Positions 16,394 to 25,650 of a DNA stretch of 64,000 bases are shown in pieces. The DNA is from JAGVSR01 sp963708775. Its GTDB lineage: Bacteria > Pseudomonadota > Alphaproteobacteria > Rhizobiales > Hyphomicrobiaceae. Both the position numbers and the translations under genes were made by a program. Each line of letters starts with the position of its first letter. Position 1 is the stretch's first letter. The stretch covers positions 124,001-188,000 of the forward strand of contig CAVPTI010000002.1 in the NCBI GenBank assembly GCA_963708775.1, in the 5' to 3' direction. The notes under the pieces were generated by a model. It saw only the letters and a program-made list of their open reading frames with translations. It did not search any database and was not told where the DNA came from.

Positions 16394-17140
16394 ATGTTCG
16401 ATCTGACAGGCAAGACCGCGCTCGTGACGGGCGCGACGGGCGGTATTGGAGCCGGCATTGCGCGGGCGTTTCACGCCGCGGGCGCGACGGTTGCCATTTC
16501 AGGCCGTCAGGTCGAGAAGCTGGACGCACTCAAGGCGGAACTGGGCGATCGGATCGTGGTGGTGCCTTGCGACCTCGCCGACCGGGCGCAGGTGCAGAAG
16601 CTGATCGACGAAGCCTCCAAGGCGCTGGGCGGACGCCTCGATATCCTCGTCAACAACGCCGGTCTCACCAAAGACAACCTGTTCATGGTCATGAAGGATG
16701 AGCAGTGGGACGACGTGATCGCGGTCAACCTGACCTCGACGTTCATGCTCTGCCGGGCCGCCGCTCGCGCCATGTTGCGCAACAAGTCGGGCTTCGGGCG
16801 CATCATCAATATCTCGTCGGTCTCCGGCGTGTTCGGCAATCCGGGACAAGGCAATTATGCGGCCTCGAAGGCCGGCATGATCGGCATGACCAAGAGCCTC
16901 GCCCGAGAAGTGGCCAACCGAGGCATCACGGCCAACTGCATCGCGCCGGGCTTTATCAAGACGGCCATGACGGATGTGCTCAACGACAAGCAGCAGGAAG
17001 AGATTGCCAAGATGATCCCGGCCCAGCGTTTCGGCTCGGTGGAGGATATCGCGGCCGGCGCGCTGTACCTGGCATCCAACGAGGGCGGCTATATTACTGG
17101 CCAAACGCTGCATATCAACGGTGGGATGGCCATGGTCTAG
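16394..17140 (+). CDS. fabG: 3-oxoacyl-ACP reductase FabG
   Basis: An intact 248-residue short-chain dehydrogenase. It has the cofactor motif TGATGGIGAGIARAF, NNAG (LVNNAGLTKDN), the catalytic Ser in NISSVSGVFG and the YAASKAG Tyr/Lys pair. FabG reduces 3-oxoacyl-ACP with NADPH in each elongation cycle. The start at MFDLTGKTALVTG matches the family N-terminus. The 160 bases after fabD contain a short direct repeat, TCTGCAACTCGGG (two copies around 16336 and 16358), of unknown meaning. Confidence 0.97.
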   Translation: MFDLTGKTALVTGATGGIGAGIARAFHAAGATVAISGRQVEKLDALKAELGDRIVVVPCDLADRAQVQKLIDEASKALGGRLDILVNNAGLTKDNLFMVMKDEQWDDVIAVNLTSTFMLCRAAARAMLRNKSGFGRIINISSVSGVFGNPGQGNYAASKAGMIGMTKSLAREVANRGITANCIAPGFIKTAMTDVLNDKQQEEIAKMIPAQRFGSVEDIAAGALYLASNEGGYITGQTLHINGGMAMV

Positions 17141-17448
17141 CAGCTTCGCCAACAGCTTGGCCCCGCGGGAGAATTCCTGGCCGCTCTGCGGCTGCGGCAA
17201 AACTCCACCACGGTGGCCAAAGGGTGAGGAACTGTGTTACCGAGCGATGTTTTTTGCTGCGGAAGCTGGGGAAAAGCCCTATCGATCGTGGCGATAGCGC
17301 TGGGGAGCCGCAAGGACTCAGATTAGCCGGACGGATGGAGTAGGGGAGGGCCTGCTCGGCCGTTCGAGGCGGTGGCCGGCAACGGTTGCAGCCGGATCAA
17401 CGAACGAACACTGCCAATTCAAACAGATCAAGGGACGCGAGGAAGACG
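17141..17448. other. Intergenic region between fabG and acpP
   Basis: About 300 bases without a supported gene. It contains GC-rich inverted repeats (for example CCACCACGGTGG around 17209) but no clear terminator or riboswitch. A separate, strong acpP promoter is expected here on general grounds; I could not pinpoint it. Confidence 0.4.
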
Positions 17449-17691
17449 ATGAGCGATGTCGCAGAGCGCGTGAAGAAAATTGTTGTCGAGCATCTGGGCG
17501 TCGAGACCGAGAAGGTGACGGAGAACGCCAGCTTCATCGACGACCTCGGCGCCGACAGCTTGGACACGGTCGAGCTGGTGATGGCATTCGAAGAAGAATT
17601 CGGATGTGAAATTCCGGATGATGCCGCCGAGCACATCCTGACCGTCGGCGATGCCGTTCGGTTCCTCGAGAAGAATGCAACGGCCGCCTGA
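17449..17691 (+). CDS. acpP: Acyl carrier protein
   Basis: An intact, acidic 80-residue ACP. The phosphopantetheine attachment site is Ser37 in LGADSLDTVELVM, followed by the recognition helix FEEEFGCEIPDDAAE. The protein carries growing acyl chains as thioesters and interacts with FabD, FabG and FabF encoded around it. GAGGAAGACG just before the ATG is the ribosome-binding site. Length and sequence are typical for alphaproteobacteria. Two hairpins follow the gene. Confidence 0.98.
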   Translation: MSDVAERVKKIVVEHLGVETEKVTENASFIDDLGADSLDTVELVMAFEEEFGCEIPDDAAEHILTVGDAVRFLEKNATAA

Positions 17692-17751
17692 ACGGCGCCG
17701 GGTACGCTGCCGCCAATCGTTTGCGATGGCGCGGCGGCATTGAGACTTGTG

Positions 17752-17783
17752 CGGCGTTCGGGCTCTTTTGATCCCGGACGCCG
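17752..17783 (+). terminator. Hairpin after acpP, possible partial terminator
   Basis: CGGCGTTCGGG (17752-17762) pairs with CCCGGACGCCG (17773-17783), one wobble, around a ten-base loop. Only TTCGTTC follows, so termination may be incomplete. A weaker stem TGCCGCC/GGCGGCA lies at 17708-17739. Such an arrangement would leave acpP more abundant than fabF. Confidence 0.45.
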
Positions 17784-17871
17784 TTCGTTCATCTGGCAGC
17801 GCGTCTTGACGTGCTGAAATTCGGCGAGATGACCGGCGGGACGCCGCTGGGCGAGACATGAGGAACTGGGG

Positions 17872-19141
17872 ATGCTGCGGCGCGTCGTCGTGACGGGACT
17901 GGGATTGGTGACGCCGGTGGGCGTCGGGGTCGAGGCTGCGTGGAAAAACCTTCTCAACGGCGAGAACGGCGCGCGCCGTATCAATGGCGAGTTCGAAGCC
18001 TCTGATCTGTCCTGCCAGATCGCGAACTTCGTCCCGCGCGGGGCCACATCCGAGGGCAAGTTCAATGCCGACGACTGGATGGAGCCGAAGGAACAGCGCA
18101 AGGTCGACGACTTCATCATTTTCGCCATGGCGGCGGCCGAGCAGGCGATCAAGGATTCCGGTTTTACTGCCGACACGACGGAGAAGCAGGAAACGACGGG
18201 CGTTCTGATCGGCGCCGGCATCGGCGGGCTTTCTGGCATTGCCGATACGTCGATCCTGCTCAAGGAGAAGGGTCCGCGCCGCGTTTCGCCATTCTTCATT
18301 CCCGGACGTCTCATCAATCTCGCCGGCGGCTACGTCTCGATCCGTCATGGCCTCAAAGGGCCCAACCACGCCGTCGTGACAGCGTGCGCCACGGGTACTC
18401 ATGCCATTGGCGATGCCGCGCGGCTCGTTGCGCTGGGCGATGCCGAAGTCATGGTGGCGGGTGGCACCGAGAGCCCGATCTGCCGCATCGGCATGGCCGG
18501 CTTCATCGCCTGCCGTGCATTGTCGACGGGGTTCAACGACAACCCGACCAAGGCATCGCGGCCGTACGATCGGGATCGCGACGGCTTCGTCATGGGTGAG
18601 GGTGCCGGCGTCGTCGTGCTCGAGAGCCTGGAACATGCGAAAGCGCGCGGCGCCAAGATCTATGGCGAGGTCATCGGCTACGGCATGTCAGGCGATGCCT
18701 TTCACATCACGGCGCCATCCGAGTCGGGCGATGGGGCTTACCGCTGCATGCGGGCGGCTCTGAAGAGCGCGAAGATCGATGCTTCCGACATCGACTACAT
18801 CAACGCGCACGGGACCTCGACGCCGATGGGGGACGAGATCGAACTCGGGCGCCGTGGAGCGTTTGTTCGGCAATACGGCCGCGAAACTCTCGATGTCCTC
18901 GACCAAATCGGCCATCGGGCATCTGCTCGGTGCGGCTGGCGCGGTCGAAGCGGTGTTCTCGCTCCTGGCGCTCCGTGATCAAATTGCTCCGCCGACGCTC
19001 AACCTCGACAATCCCTCGATCGAGACGGCGATCGATCTTGTCCCGCATACGGCCAAGAAGCGGCAGATCGATACGGTGCTGTCGAACTCGTTCGGCTTCG
19101 GAGGCACGAACGCATCGCTGATCATGCGCCGGGTGGCTTGA
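17872..19141 (+). CDS. fabF: 3-oxoacyl-ACP synthase II FabF (one frameshift)
   Basis: The condensing enzyme of fatty-acid elongation. The frame is intact through the active-site Cys (TACATGTHAIGDA) and the first His (NAHGTSTPMGDE). An extra G in the GGG at 18847-18849 then shifts it; removing it restores ELGAVERLFGN, the second active-site His in GHLLGAAGAVEA and the C-terminal SNSFGFGGTNAS. The repaired length of ~422 residues is normal. As the gene is normally essential, an assembly error is the likely cause. It lies between acpP and mltG. Confidence 0.93.
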
Positions 19142-19293
19142 AGCAAGGCTGCGGCGGCCTTTTCGCTGTTAAAGCTACCCACGGTCGCCATAATTTGCTC
19201 CGCATACCGGGCATAGTGGACACGGGAAAAGCGCAACACAGCGAAAGACGCCACGGGGTCTCGTGTGCTGGTTGCGACCTACGAGGAGCCGTG

Positions 19294-20625
19294 ATGGTCC
19301 AGCGCCGTGACATTCCGCCGACGATGTCGCCGCACGGGAGCATGCGTCCGCGTTCGCCGTCCGAGGCGCTGGAGCCGACACGGGCTCCGCAACGTCCGCG
19401 CGGCGGCAAGATCCGGCAGCCCTCCCGCGTGCTCTCGACCGTGGCTCGCGTCGGAAGTGCCATCATCACGCTCAGTGTCGTCGTCCTCGTGTTGGCGGGG
19501 GGCCTCGCGCTGCTGCTCGGGCACTACTACGAGCGGCCGGGTCCGCTGACGCAGGCCCGCAATGTCGTCATCGAAAAGGGCGCGGGCCGGATCGAAATCG
19601 CTGAGCAACTCGAGCGCGAAGGGATCATCTCCAGCCGCTGGGCGTTCGTTGCCAATCATCTCGTGCGCAACATCATGAGCGGCGGCAAGCCGGTCGAGAT
19701 GAAAGCCGGTGAATACGAGGTCAAAGCCGCGGCCAGCATGCGCGACGTGCTCGAACTGCTGGGGGAGGGCAAGTCGCTTCTGTACAAGGTCACGCTGCCC
19801 GAAGGGCTGACCAGCCAGCAAATTGTCGAACGTCTTTTGGCGGAGCCGAACTTGTCGGGCGAGATCACGCAGATCCCGCCGGAGGGATCGTTGCTGCCGG
19901 ACACGTACCGCGTCTCGAAGAATATGCCGCGACAGGAACTGCTCGATCAAATGCAGCAGGAGAGCGCTGAGTTTCTTGCCGCAGGCGTGGGAGAAGCGGG
20001 CGCCCGACTTGCCGGTCTCTACGCCGCGAGAAGCTTTGATCCTGGCGTCAATCGTCGAGAAGGAAACGGGACAGGACGATGAGCGGCAGCGCGTGGCGGC
20101 GGTGTTCGTCAACCGGCTCAAGAAGAAGATGCGGCTGCAGTCGGACCCGACGATCATTTACGGCATCGTCGGCGGGCGCGGTTCGCTCGGCCGTCCGATC
20201 ACACGCACCGACATCGATACCAAGACCGATTACAACACGTATCGCATCAATGGGCTGCCGCCAGGGCCGATCTGCAACCCGGGTCGCGCGACCATCGAAG
20301 CGACGTTGAACCCGGCGGCGACCAACGATCTCTACTTCGTCGCCGATGGATCAGGCGGGCACACGTTCTCAGAGACACTCACGGCTCACAACGCCGCTGT
20401 TCAGAATTGGCGCAAGATCGAGAAGTCGCAGGCAGCAGGTCAGGAGCGGACCGCTGGGCCCGGCGTCGCCGAATCCGACGAAACACCCGCCGCAGAAGGC
20501 GGGATCGTCCCTGCCGCGGCATCCGCAGGCGCTACCGGCTGCCCCGGCCGCCGCCGCCAGCACCGGACGCAAAAACCAGCACCGTTCCGCTGCCCGTCCG
20601 CAAACCTAAGCCGCCGGCCAACTAA
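19294..20625 (+). CDS. mltG: Endolytic murein transglycosylase MltG (three frameshifts)
   Basis: MltG (YceG) cleaves nascent glycan strands and is thought to set their length. A cytoplasmic N-terminus is followed by one helix (AIITLSVVVLVLAGGLALLL), then the LysM-like part and catalytic domain with TLPEGLTSQQIVERLL, the conserved ALILASIVEKETG (catalytic Glu) and NTYRINGLPPGPICNPG. An extra base near 19985 separates the two halves. Two more insertions (about 20525-20545 and the A5 run at 20571-20575) disturb the Ala/Pro-rich tail that ends VPLPVRKPKPPAN. ATG 19294 has GAGGAG upstream. Position after fabF is standard in proteobacteria. Confidence 0.88.
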
Positions 20626-20730
20626 CGCTTCATTGGCAACGTCGCCCGCGCTGCCCTTGGCGGATCGGTATGGTGCGGGTAAAGCTCAGGGCAACGTTCG
20701 CCGTCCCTTTGCTTTTCCACCCGGGTCCTC

Positions 20731-21614
20731 ATGACACTCAACAGCATGACAGGTTTCGCGCGTGCCGATGGATCGGTTGCGGGCGTGCGCTGGTATTGGG
20801 AGGTGAAAAGTGTGAACGGGCGCGGTCTCGACGTGCGCGTGCGCCTTCCGCAGGGTCATGATCAGCTCGAACCGAAGGTGCGCGAGGCTGCTGCCAAGCG
20901 GTTCGTGCGCGGCAGCCTGACGATCAATCTCAATGCCCAGCGCGATGCCGCCGCAGTCGAGGTGCGCGTCAATGAAGCGGCGCTTGCTCAAGTCCTGCGC
21001 GCGGTGGAGGAGGTGCGGCGCTTGACCGGCGCGCCGCCGCCCAGCGCTGATGGGTCTGCTGGCCTTGCGCGGCGTTCTCGATGTGAGCGAAGCGGACGGC
21101 TCGATCGATGCGGACGTGGCTGCCGCCATGCTCGTTTCGCTCGATCAGGCGCTCGATGCGCTGACAGGCGCTCGGGCGGATGAAGGGCGGCGTCTGACGG
21201 CGGTGCTCGCAGCGCTCGTCGACGAGATCGAGCGGCTGACGCGTCAGGTGCAGGGTTCGCCGTCGCGGTCGCCTGACGCCATCCGTGGGCGGCTCGCGGA
21301 GCAGGTGGCCAAACTGCTGGACGCCAATTCGGCATTCGATCCGGTGCGGTTGCATCAAGAGGCCGATCCTGCTTGCGACGCGGTCGGACGTGGAAGAGGA
21401 ACTGCAGAGGCTGACGGCGCACGTCGCATCCGCGCGCGCGCTGCTTTCGGAAGGGACGCCGGCCGGCCGCAAGCTCGACTTCCTGGCGCAGGAATTCAAT
21501 CGCGAAGCCAATACGCTCACCTCGAAGGCCATCGACATGGACGTGTCGCGCGCGGGGCTGGCGCTAAAGACCGTCATCGATCAATTGCGAGAGCAGGTGC
21601 AGAACATTGAATAG
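20731..21614 (+). CDS. yicC: YicC family protein, putative endoribonuclease (two frameshifts)
   Basis: YicC-type proteins, about 290 residues, are stress-associated and E. coli YicC has been reported to act as an endoribonuclease. The N-terminus SMTGFARADG, VKSVNGRGLDVRVRLP and the C-terminal GRKLDFLAQEFNREANTL, SKAIDMDVSRAGL and VIDQLREQVQNIE are diagnostic. Two single extra bases break the frame: a G in the GGG at 21052-21054, and a C at 21363-21364 in RLHQEAILLATRSDVEEEL. The gene overlaps the start of gmk, the usual neighbour of yicC. Confidence 0.9.
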
Positions 21615-22264
21615 CGCCGCCACATCCGCTCATCCCGCCATTGCACGCCGCGGCGTGCTGCTTGTGCTGTCGTCGCCTTCGGGTGCGGGCAAGACGACGT
21701 TGTCGCGCGCGCTGCTCGAGGGAGATGGCGGCATTCGCCTTTCGATTTCGGTCACGACGCGCAAGCCGCGTCCGGGCGAGATCGACGGCAAGGATTACAT
21801 CTTCGTCGACGAGGCGCGCTTCGAGGCGATGCGAGTCGGGCGGCGATCTGCTCGAATGGGCGCGAGTGTTCGGCAATTCGTATGGAACGCCGCGAGCTCC
21901 GGTGGAGGCGGCGATCGCGCGCGGAGAGGACGTGCTGTTCGACATCGACTGGCAGGGTGCGCAGCAGCTGTCGGAGAAAATGGCCGGCGATCTCGTGCGC
22001 GTGTTCATCCTGCCGCCGTCGGGCAGCGTTCTCGAAACGCGGCTTCGGGGGCGGGCGCAGGATCCGCCGGAGGTCGTCGCCAAGCGCATGGCCGAGGCGG
22101 CGGCGGAAATCAGCCATTGGGCTGAGTACGACTATGTGATCGTGAACGCGGATCTGCAAAACAGCATCGACGGGCTCACGTCGATCCTTGCTGCCGAGCG
22201 CTTGAAACGGGAGCGCCTCCTGGGGCTGTCGCAATTCGTGCGCGATCTTCAGACGGGGCTGTGA
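21607..22264 (+). CDS. gmk: Guanylate kinase (one frameshift)
   Basis: Converts GMP to GDP using ATP. The P-loop SSPSGAGKTTLSRALL, SVTTRKPRPGE and DGKDYIFVDEARFEAM are in the first frame. An extra base at about 21831-21833 shifts the rest, which continues with GDLLEWARVFGNSYGTP, VLFDIDWQGAQQL and the lid region RLRGRAQDPPEVVAKRM. The repaired length of ~218 residues is normal. The start is uncertain: a TTG at 21607 overlaps the yicC stop by eight bases, and a GTG at 21652 would remove the unconserved first 15 residues. It converges with and overlaps rsmA by 16 bases. Confidence 0.92.
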
Positions 22265-23166
22265 TCGCCGCGTTCGAAGATTTGCGCGAGGCGAGCAAAG
22301 TCTTCGACCGTCAATTGCTCGGCTCTGAGTTCAGGTGAGATGCCAGCTTCGCGTAGCAGCAACTCAGGCAGCGGCGTCAGAGTTTTGAGAGACTGGCGCA
22401 GCATCTTGCGGCGCTGTCCGAAAGCGGACTGGGTGACGCGGCCGAGCGTTTTCACCGAGCACGCGGGTTCGGGCTTGGCGCGCGGTTCGAAGACGACGAC
22501 GGCCGAGGAGACCTTCGGCGGCGGCGTGAAGGCGGCGGGCGGCAGCGTCAGAGCCAGGCGTGCTTTGGCCCGCCATTGAGCGATAACGGCGAGACGGCCG
22601 TAGGCTTTCGAGCCGGGTTCGGCCACGATGCGTTCGGCGACTTCTTTCTGGAACATGAGCGCCATGCGGTTCCACCACGGCGGCCAGGGTTCGGTTTCGA
22701 GCCAGCCGATCAGCAGCAGCGTCGCGATGTTGTAGGGAAGGTTGGCGACGATCGCCACGTCGCCGCCGGCATCGGCCGTCAGCGCGCGCCAATCGGTGTC
22801 GAGCGCGTCGCCTTCATGCACGGTGAGGCGATCCGGATAAGCGGCGGAGATATCGGCAAGGGCTGCCAGACAGCGCGCATCGCGTTCGATTGCGATGACG
22901 CGCTTGGTGCCTTCCATGAGCAGCGCGCGCGTCAATCCACCGGGCCCGGGTCCGATCTCGAGTACGGTCGTGTTCTCGAGTGGGGCCGCCAGACGCGCGA
23001 TGCGCCGGGTCAGATTGAGATCGAGAATGAAGTTCTGGCCGAGGCTCTTCTTGGCGGCGAGATCGTGTGAGCGGATGACGTCGCGCAACGGTGGCAGGCC
23101 GTCGCCCGCGGGCGCACCCGGGGAGCGCTCATGCTGCGAGATCCCGCGAACGGCGGCGTTCGGCAA
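22249..23166 (-). CDS. rsmA: 16S rRNA dimethyladenosine transferase RsmA (KsgA)
   Basis: An intact 305-residue methyltransferase that dimethylates two adjacent adenosines in the 3' terminal helix of 16S rRNA. Motifs in order are KKSLGQNFILDLNLTRRI, EIGPGPGGLTRALL (SAM binding) and NLPYNIATLLLIGWL with the NLPY catalytic loop. It carries about 30 N-terminal residues more than E. coli KsgA, which may mean a later start. Last gene of the lptF-lptG-lptD-surA-pdxA-rsmA operon; its 5' end overlaps pdxA by 38 bases. Confidence 0.96.
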   Translation of the reverse strand: MPNAAVRGISQHERSPGAPAGDGLPPLRDVIRSHDLAAKKSLGQNFILDLNLTRRIARLAAPLENTTVLEIGPGPGGLTRALLMEGTKRVIAIERDARCLAALADISAAYPDRLTVHEGDALDTDWRALTADAGGDVAIVANLPYNIATLLLIGWLETEPWPPWWNRMALMFQKEVAERIVAEPGSKAYGRLAVIAQWRAKARLALTLPPAAFTPPPKVSSAVVVFEPRAKPEPACSVKTLGRVTQSAFGQRRKMLRQSLKTLTPLPELLLREAGISPELRAEQLTVEDFARLAQIFERGDHSPV

Positions 23167-24178
23167 GATCGGTCGCCATGCGGATCGCAGAGATCATGCT
23201 TTCCGGAGATGCGATGCCCTTGGCGGCAATGTCGAAGGCTGTGCCGTGGTCGGGTGACGTGCGCACGAACGGCAGGCCGAGGGTTACATTGACGCCGGTA
23301 TCGAACGAGAGCGTCTTGATCGGGATGAGCGCCTGATCGTGATACATGCAGACGGCTGCGTCGTAATTTTTTCGGGCGGCGGCATGGAAGAGCGTGTCGG
23401 CCGAGTGGGGGCCGGACACCGACAGGCCCTCACGGCGCAGTTCCTCGATCGCAGGCGCGATGAGATCGATATCCTCACGGCCAATGGTGCCGCCTTCGCC
23501 CGCGTGCGGGTTGAGGCCCGCAACCGCCACGCGCGGCTCGTCGATGCCGAAATCCGATTTCAGGCTGCGCCAGGTGATGTTGATCGTCTCGTAGAGGAGG
23601 CGCTTCGATAGCGCGCGGGGCACGTCCGACAGCGGGACGTGGATGGTGACCGGGACGACGCGCAACACGTCCGAGGCCAGCATCATGACGGGGTGATGCC
23701 GCTTGCCCGGCACGAGCGATCCGGCAAGGGCTGCAAGAAATTCCGTATGACCGGGATGGATGAAGCCCGCGGCATAGAGCACGGCCTTGGCGATGGGCGC
23801 GGTGACGATCGCGGAGGCATCGCCGGCCACGACGGCGCGGACGGCCTGTTCGATCGCCGAGATCGTGCCCATGGCGTTCTCAGGCAAAGGCGTTCCCGGC
23901 TTTACCTCACGGGCCACCGCAATCGGCAGAACAGGGAGTTCGCTTGAGAAGCGAGAGTGTGCATCTGAGGGCGCGGAGATCTCGCCGATGGCCACGTCGA
24001 GGCCCAAGAGGCGAGCGCGCTCTGCCAATGTCTTAGGGCAGCCGTAGACTGCAAATGGTGCCAGGCCACGATCGGCGCGGCGGGCATAGGCTTTGAGAAC
24101 GATCTCCGGTCCGATGCCGGCCGGATCGCCCATGGTCACGGCAAGCGGGAGCGCACGCTCCGAGGACTGCGCGGGCAT
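23129..24178 (-). CDS. pdxA: 4-hydroxythreonine-4-phosphate dehydrogenase PdxA
   Basis: An intact 349-residue enzyme of pyridoxal phosphate synthesis (NAD-dependent oxidation of 4-phosphohydroxy-threonine). The N-terminus AVTMGDPAGIGPEIVLKA and the three metal-binding His sites GHTEFLAAL, NPHAGEGG and YHDQALIPIK are present. Its ATG overlaps the surA stop (ATGA), showing translational coupling in the operon. Length and sequence are normal. Confidence 0.96.
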   Translation of the reverse strand: MPAQSSERALPLAVTMGDPAGIGPEIVLKAYARRADRGLAPFAVYGCPKTLAERARLLGLDVAIGEISAPSDAHSRFSSELPVLPIAVAREVKPGTPLPENAMGTISAIEQAVRAVVAGDASAIVTAPIAKAVLYAAGFIHPGHTEFLAALAGSLVPGKRHHPVMMLASDVLRVVPVTIHVPLSDVPRALSKRLLYETINITWRSLKSDFGIDEPRVAVAGLNPHAGEGGTIGREDIDLIAPAIEELRREGLSVSGPHSADTLFHAAARKNYDAAVCMYHDQALIPIKTLSFDTGVNVTLGLPFVRTSPDHGTAFDIAAKGIASPESMISAIRMATDLAERRRSRDLAA

Positions 24179-25502
24179 CAGCGATACTCGATCGCCGCGT
24201 CCTGGCGCAGGTCCTTCAGATGTTTCTTTGCGAGCACTTCGAACTCCTTCTGGCGCAATTCGGCTTGCACATTCTGACGCCGTTCGGCATCGGCCGCCAC
24301 CGCTTTGCGGCCGCAGACGGCCCAGATCTCGACGCCTTCGGTGCCGACCGTGGGGGGGAGAAGCTCGCCATCGCGCGCATTGAGAAGAAGACTGCGTGTC
24401 GGTTCCGGGATTGCAGACGGCAGGCGGCCGCCGAGGTTATCGAAGCGCGCGCCGGCAACCGCTGTGGCATTGGACGACATCTGCGCGCAACCGCCACCGC
24501 GCTGGGCCAAGCTTTCGCCCTCGGCCATGCGCTGGGCGAGAACCTTTTGATTCATGCCGGCCGGAATTGGCAGGACAATACGCTGGACCTGCAACTCGAG
24601 CCCATCGCTGCTGGAGCCCGGCGAATTCGCCACGATCCTGTCGACATCGCGATCCGTGACAGCGATCTGGGCGCCGAATTTGCGGCGGATGACTTCCTGC
24701 CAAGACATGTTGGCCTTGAAGCGCTGGCGCATGACCGCCGGATCCGCGCCCATCTTTTTCAGGTGAGCCTGGAATTCGACGGCGGTCATTTTGTTCTTTT
24801 CAGCGATCGACCCCATGATTTTGTCGACTTCCTCTTCGCCGACCAGAACATTGAGTTTCTTGGCTTCCTGGAGCTTGAGGCGTTCGTCGATCAGTTCTTC
24901 CATCGCTTCCTTGCGCAAGCCGGGCATCACGGTCTGCCGCGCATTTTCGACCGCTTCCTGCTGCAGGGACTTGGCGAAGTCGGTTTTGCGCTTTTCGAAG
25001 ATCGCGATGATCTCTTCGCGCGACTTGCCCTCGTTTTCCTTGATCGTTTTTTCCAGAATGGCCTTCAGGCGGTCGCTTGTCGTCTTTGACTTGATCAGCG
25101 ATTGGAAGTTCGCCTGCGCACGCTGGCCGATATTGGCGTTGCCCATGCCCATCAGACGCTGGCGCTGCTGGATCTCGTAGCCCGTGATCGGTTCATCGTT
25201 GACGAGCACGGCGATCGCCTGACCGGTGCCAGAGACCTTGCCGCTCTTGCCGTCGCCGCCGGGCTTGATGCCAGCCGAGGAGCCGTCGCCTGCTGGCTTG
25301 GCCGGCGGCTTGGGCTTTGCTTTGGGCTTCTCAGCCGGGGGGGAGCCTCGTTTGGAACGACGACTTCGGGCAGGGGTGCGGTGCCTGGAGGCACGGTGAC
25401 GGTGACGCCCTGCGCGAAGGCGAGCGCCGGCATGGCCAGCGCGCAAAGCGCGCTTGCCGGGGCTGAAAGGCGGTTTCTCAAGGAGCGCGACGGCATGCGC
25501 AT
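24178..25502 (-). CDS. surA: SurA-like periplasmic chaperone / peptidyl-prolyl isomerase (one frameshift)
   Basis: SurA escorts outer-membrane proteins across the periplasm; LptD is a major client and is encoded just upstream. A signal peptide (NRLSAPASALCALAMPALAFA) is followed by a Pro/Lys-rich linker, then the SurA N-domain (IAVLVNDEPITGYEIQQRQR, LIDERLKLQEAKKL) and a diverged rotamase domain (QVQRIVLPIPAG). A C7 tract on the coding strand (25337-25343) seems to have lost one base: eight C join EAPP to PAEKPKAKPKPP. The repaired length is ~441 residues. The isomerase motif is poorly conserved, so chaperone activity may dominate (inference). Confidence 0.85.
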
Positions 25503-25650
25503 GCGGGGTTCGGATCGCTCCAGCGGCTTGAGTTGGGTTGCGGCGCGCAGCCTACACGGTTGCCGCCGATCGCGGGGCTTGGCCTAAGGCTGGCACACCC
25601 CGAGTTCGACCGCTGGAGTGTACCCAGCGGCTCGTCTCGAGAATATCCCG

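Noticed and set aside
17141..17448. Possible tRNA or small RNA between fabG and acpP
   Set aside because: No cloverleaf, T-psi-C-like box or terminator could be drawn; left as unassigned intergenic sequence.
24220..25089. 289-codon rightward frame opposite surA
   Set aside because: Antisense shadow of an otherwise coherent SurA frame; Phe/Asp-rich without motifs.
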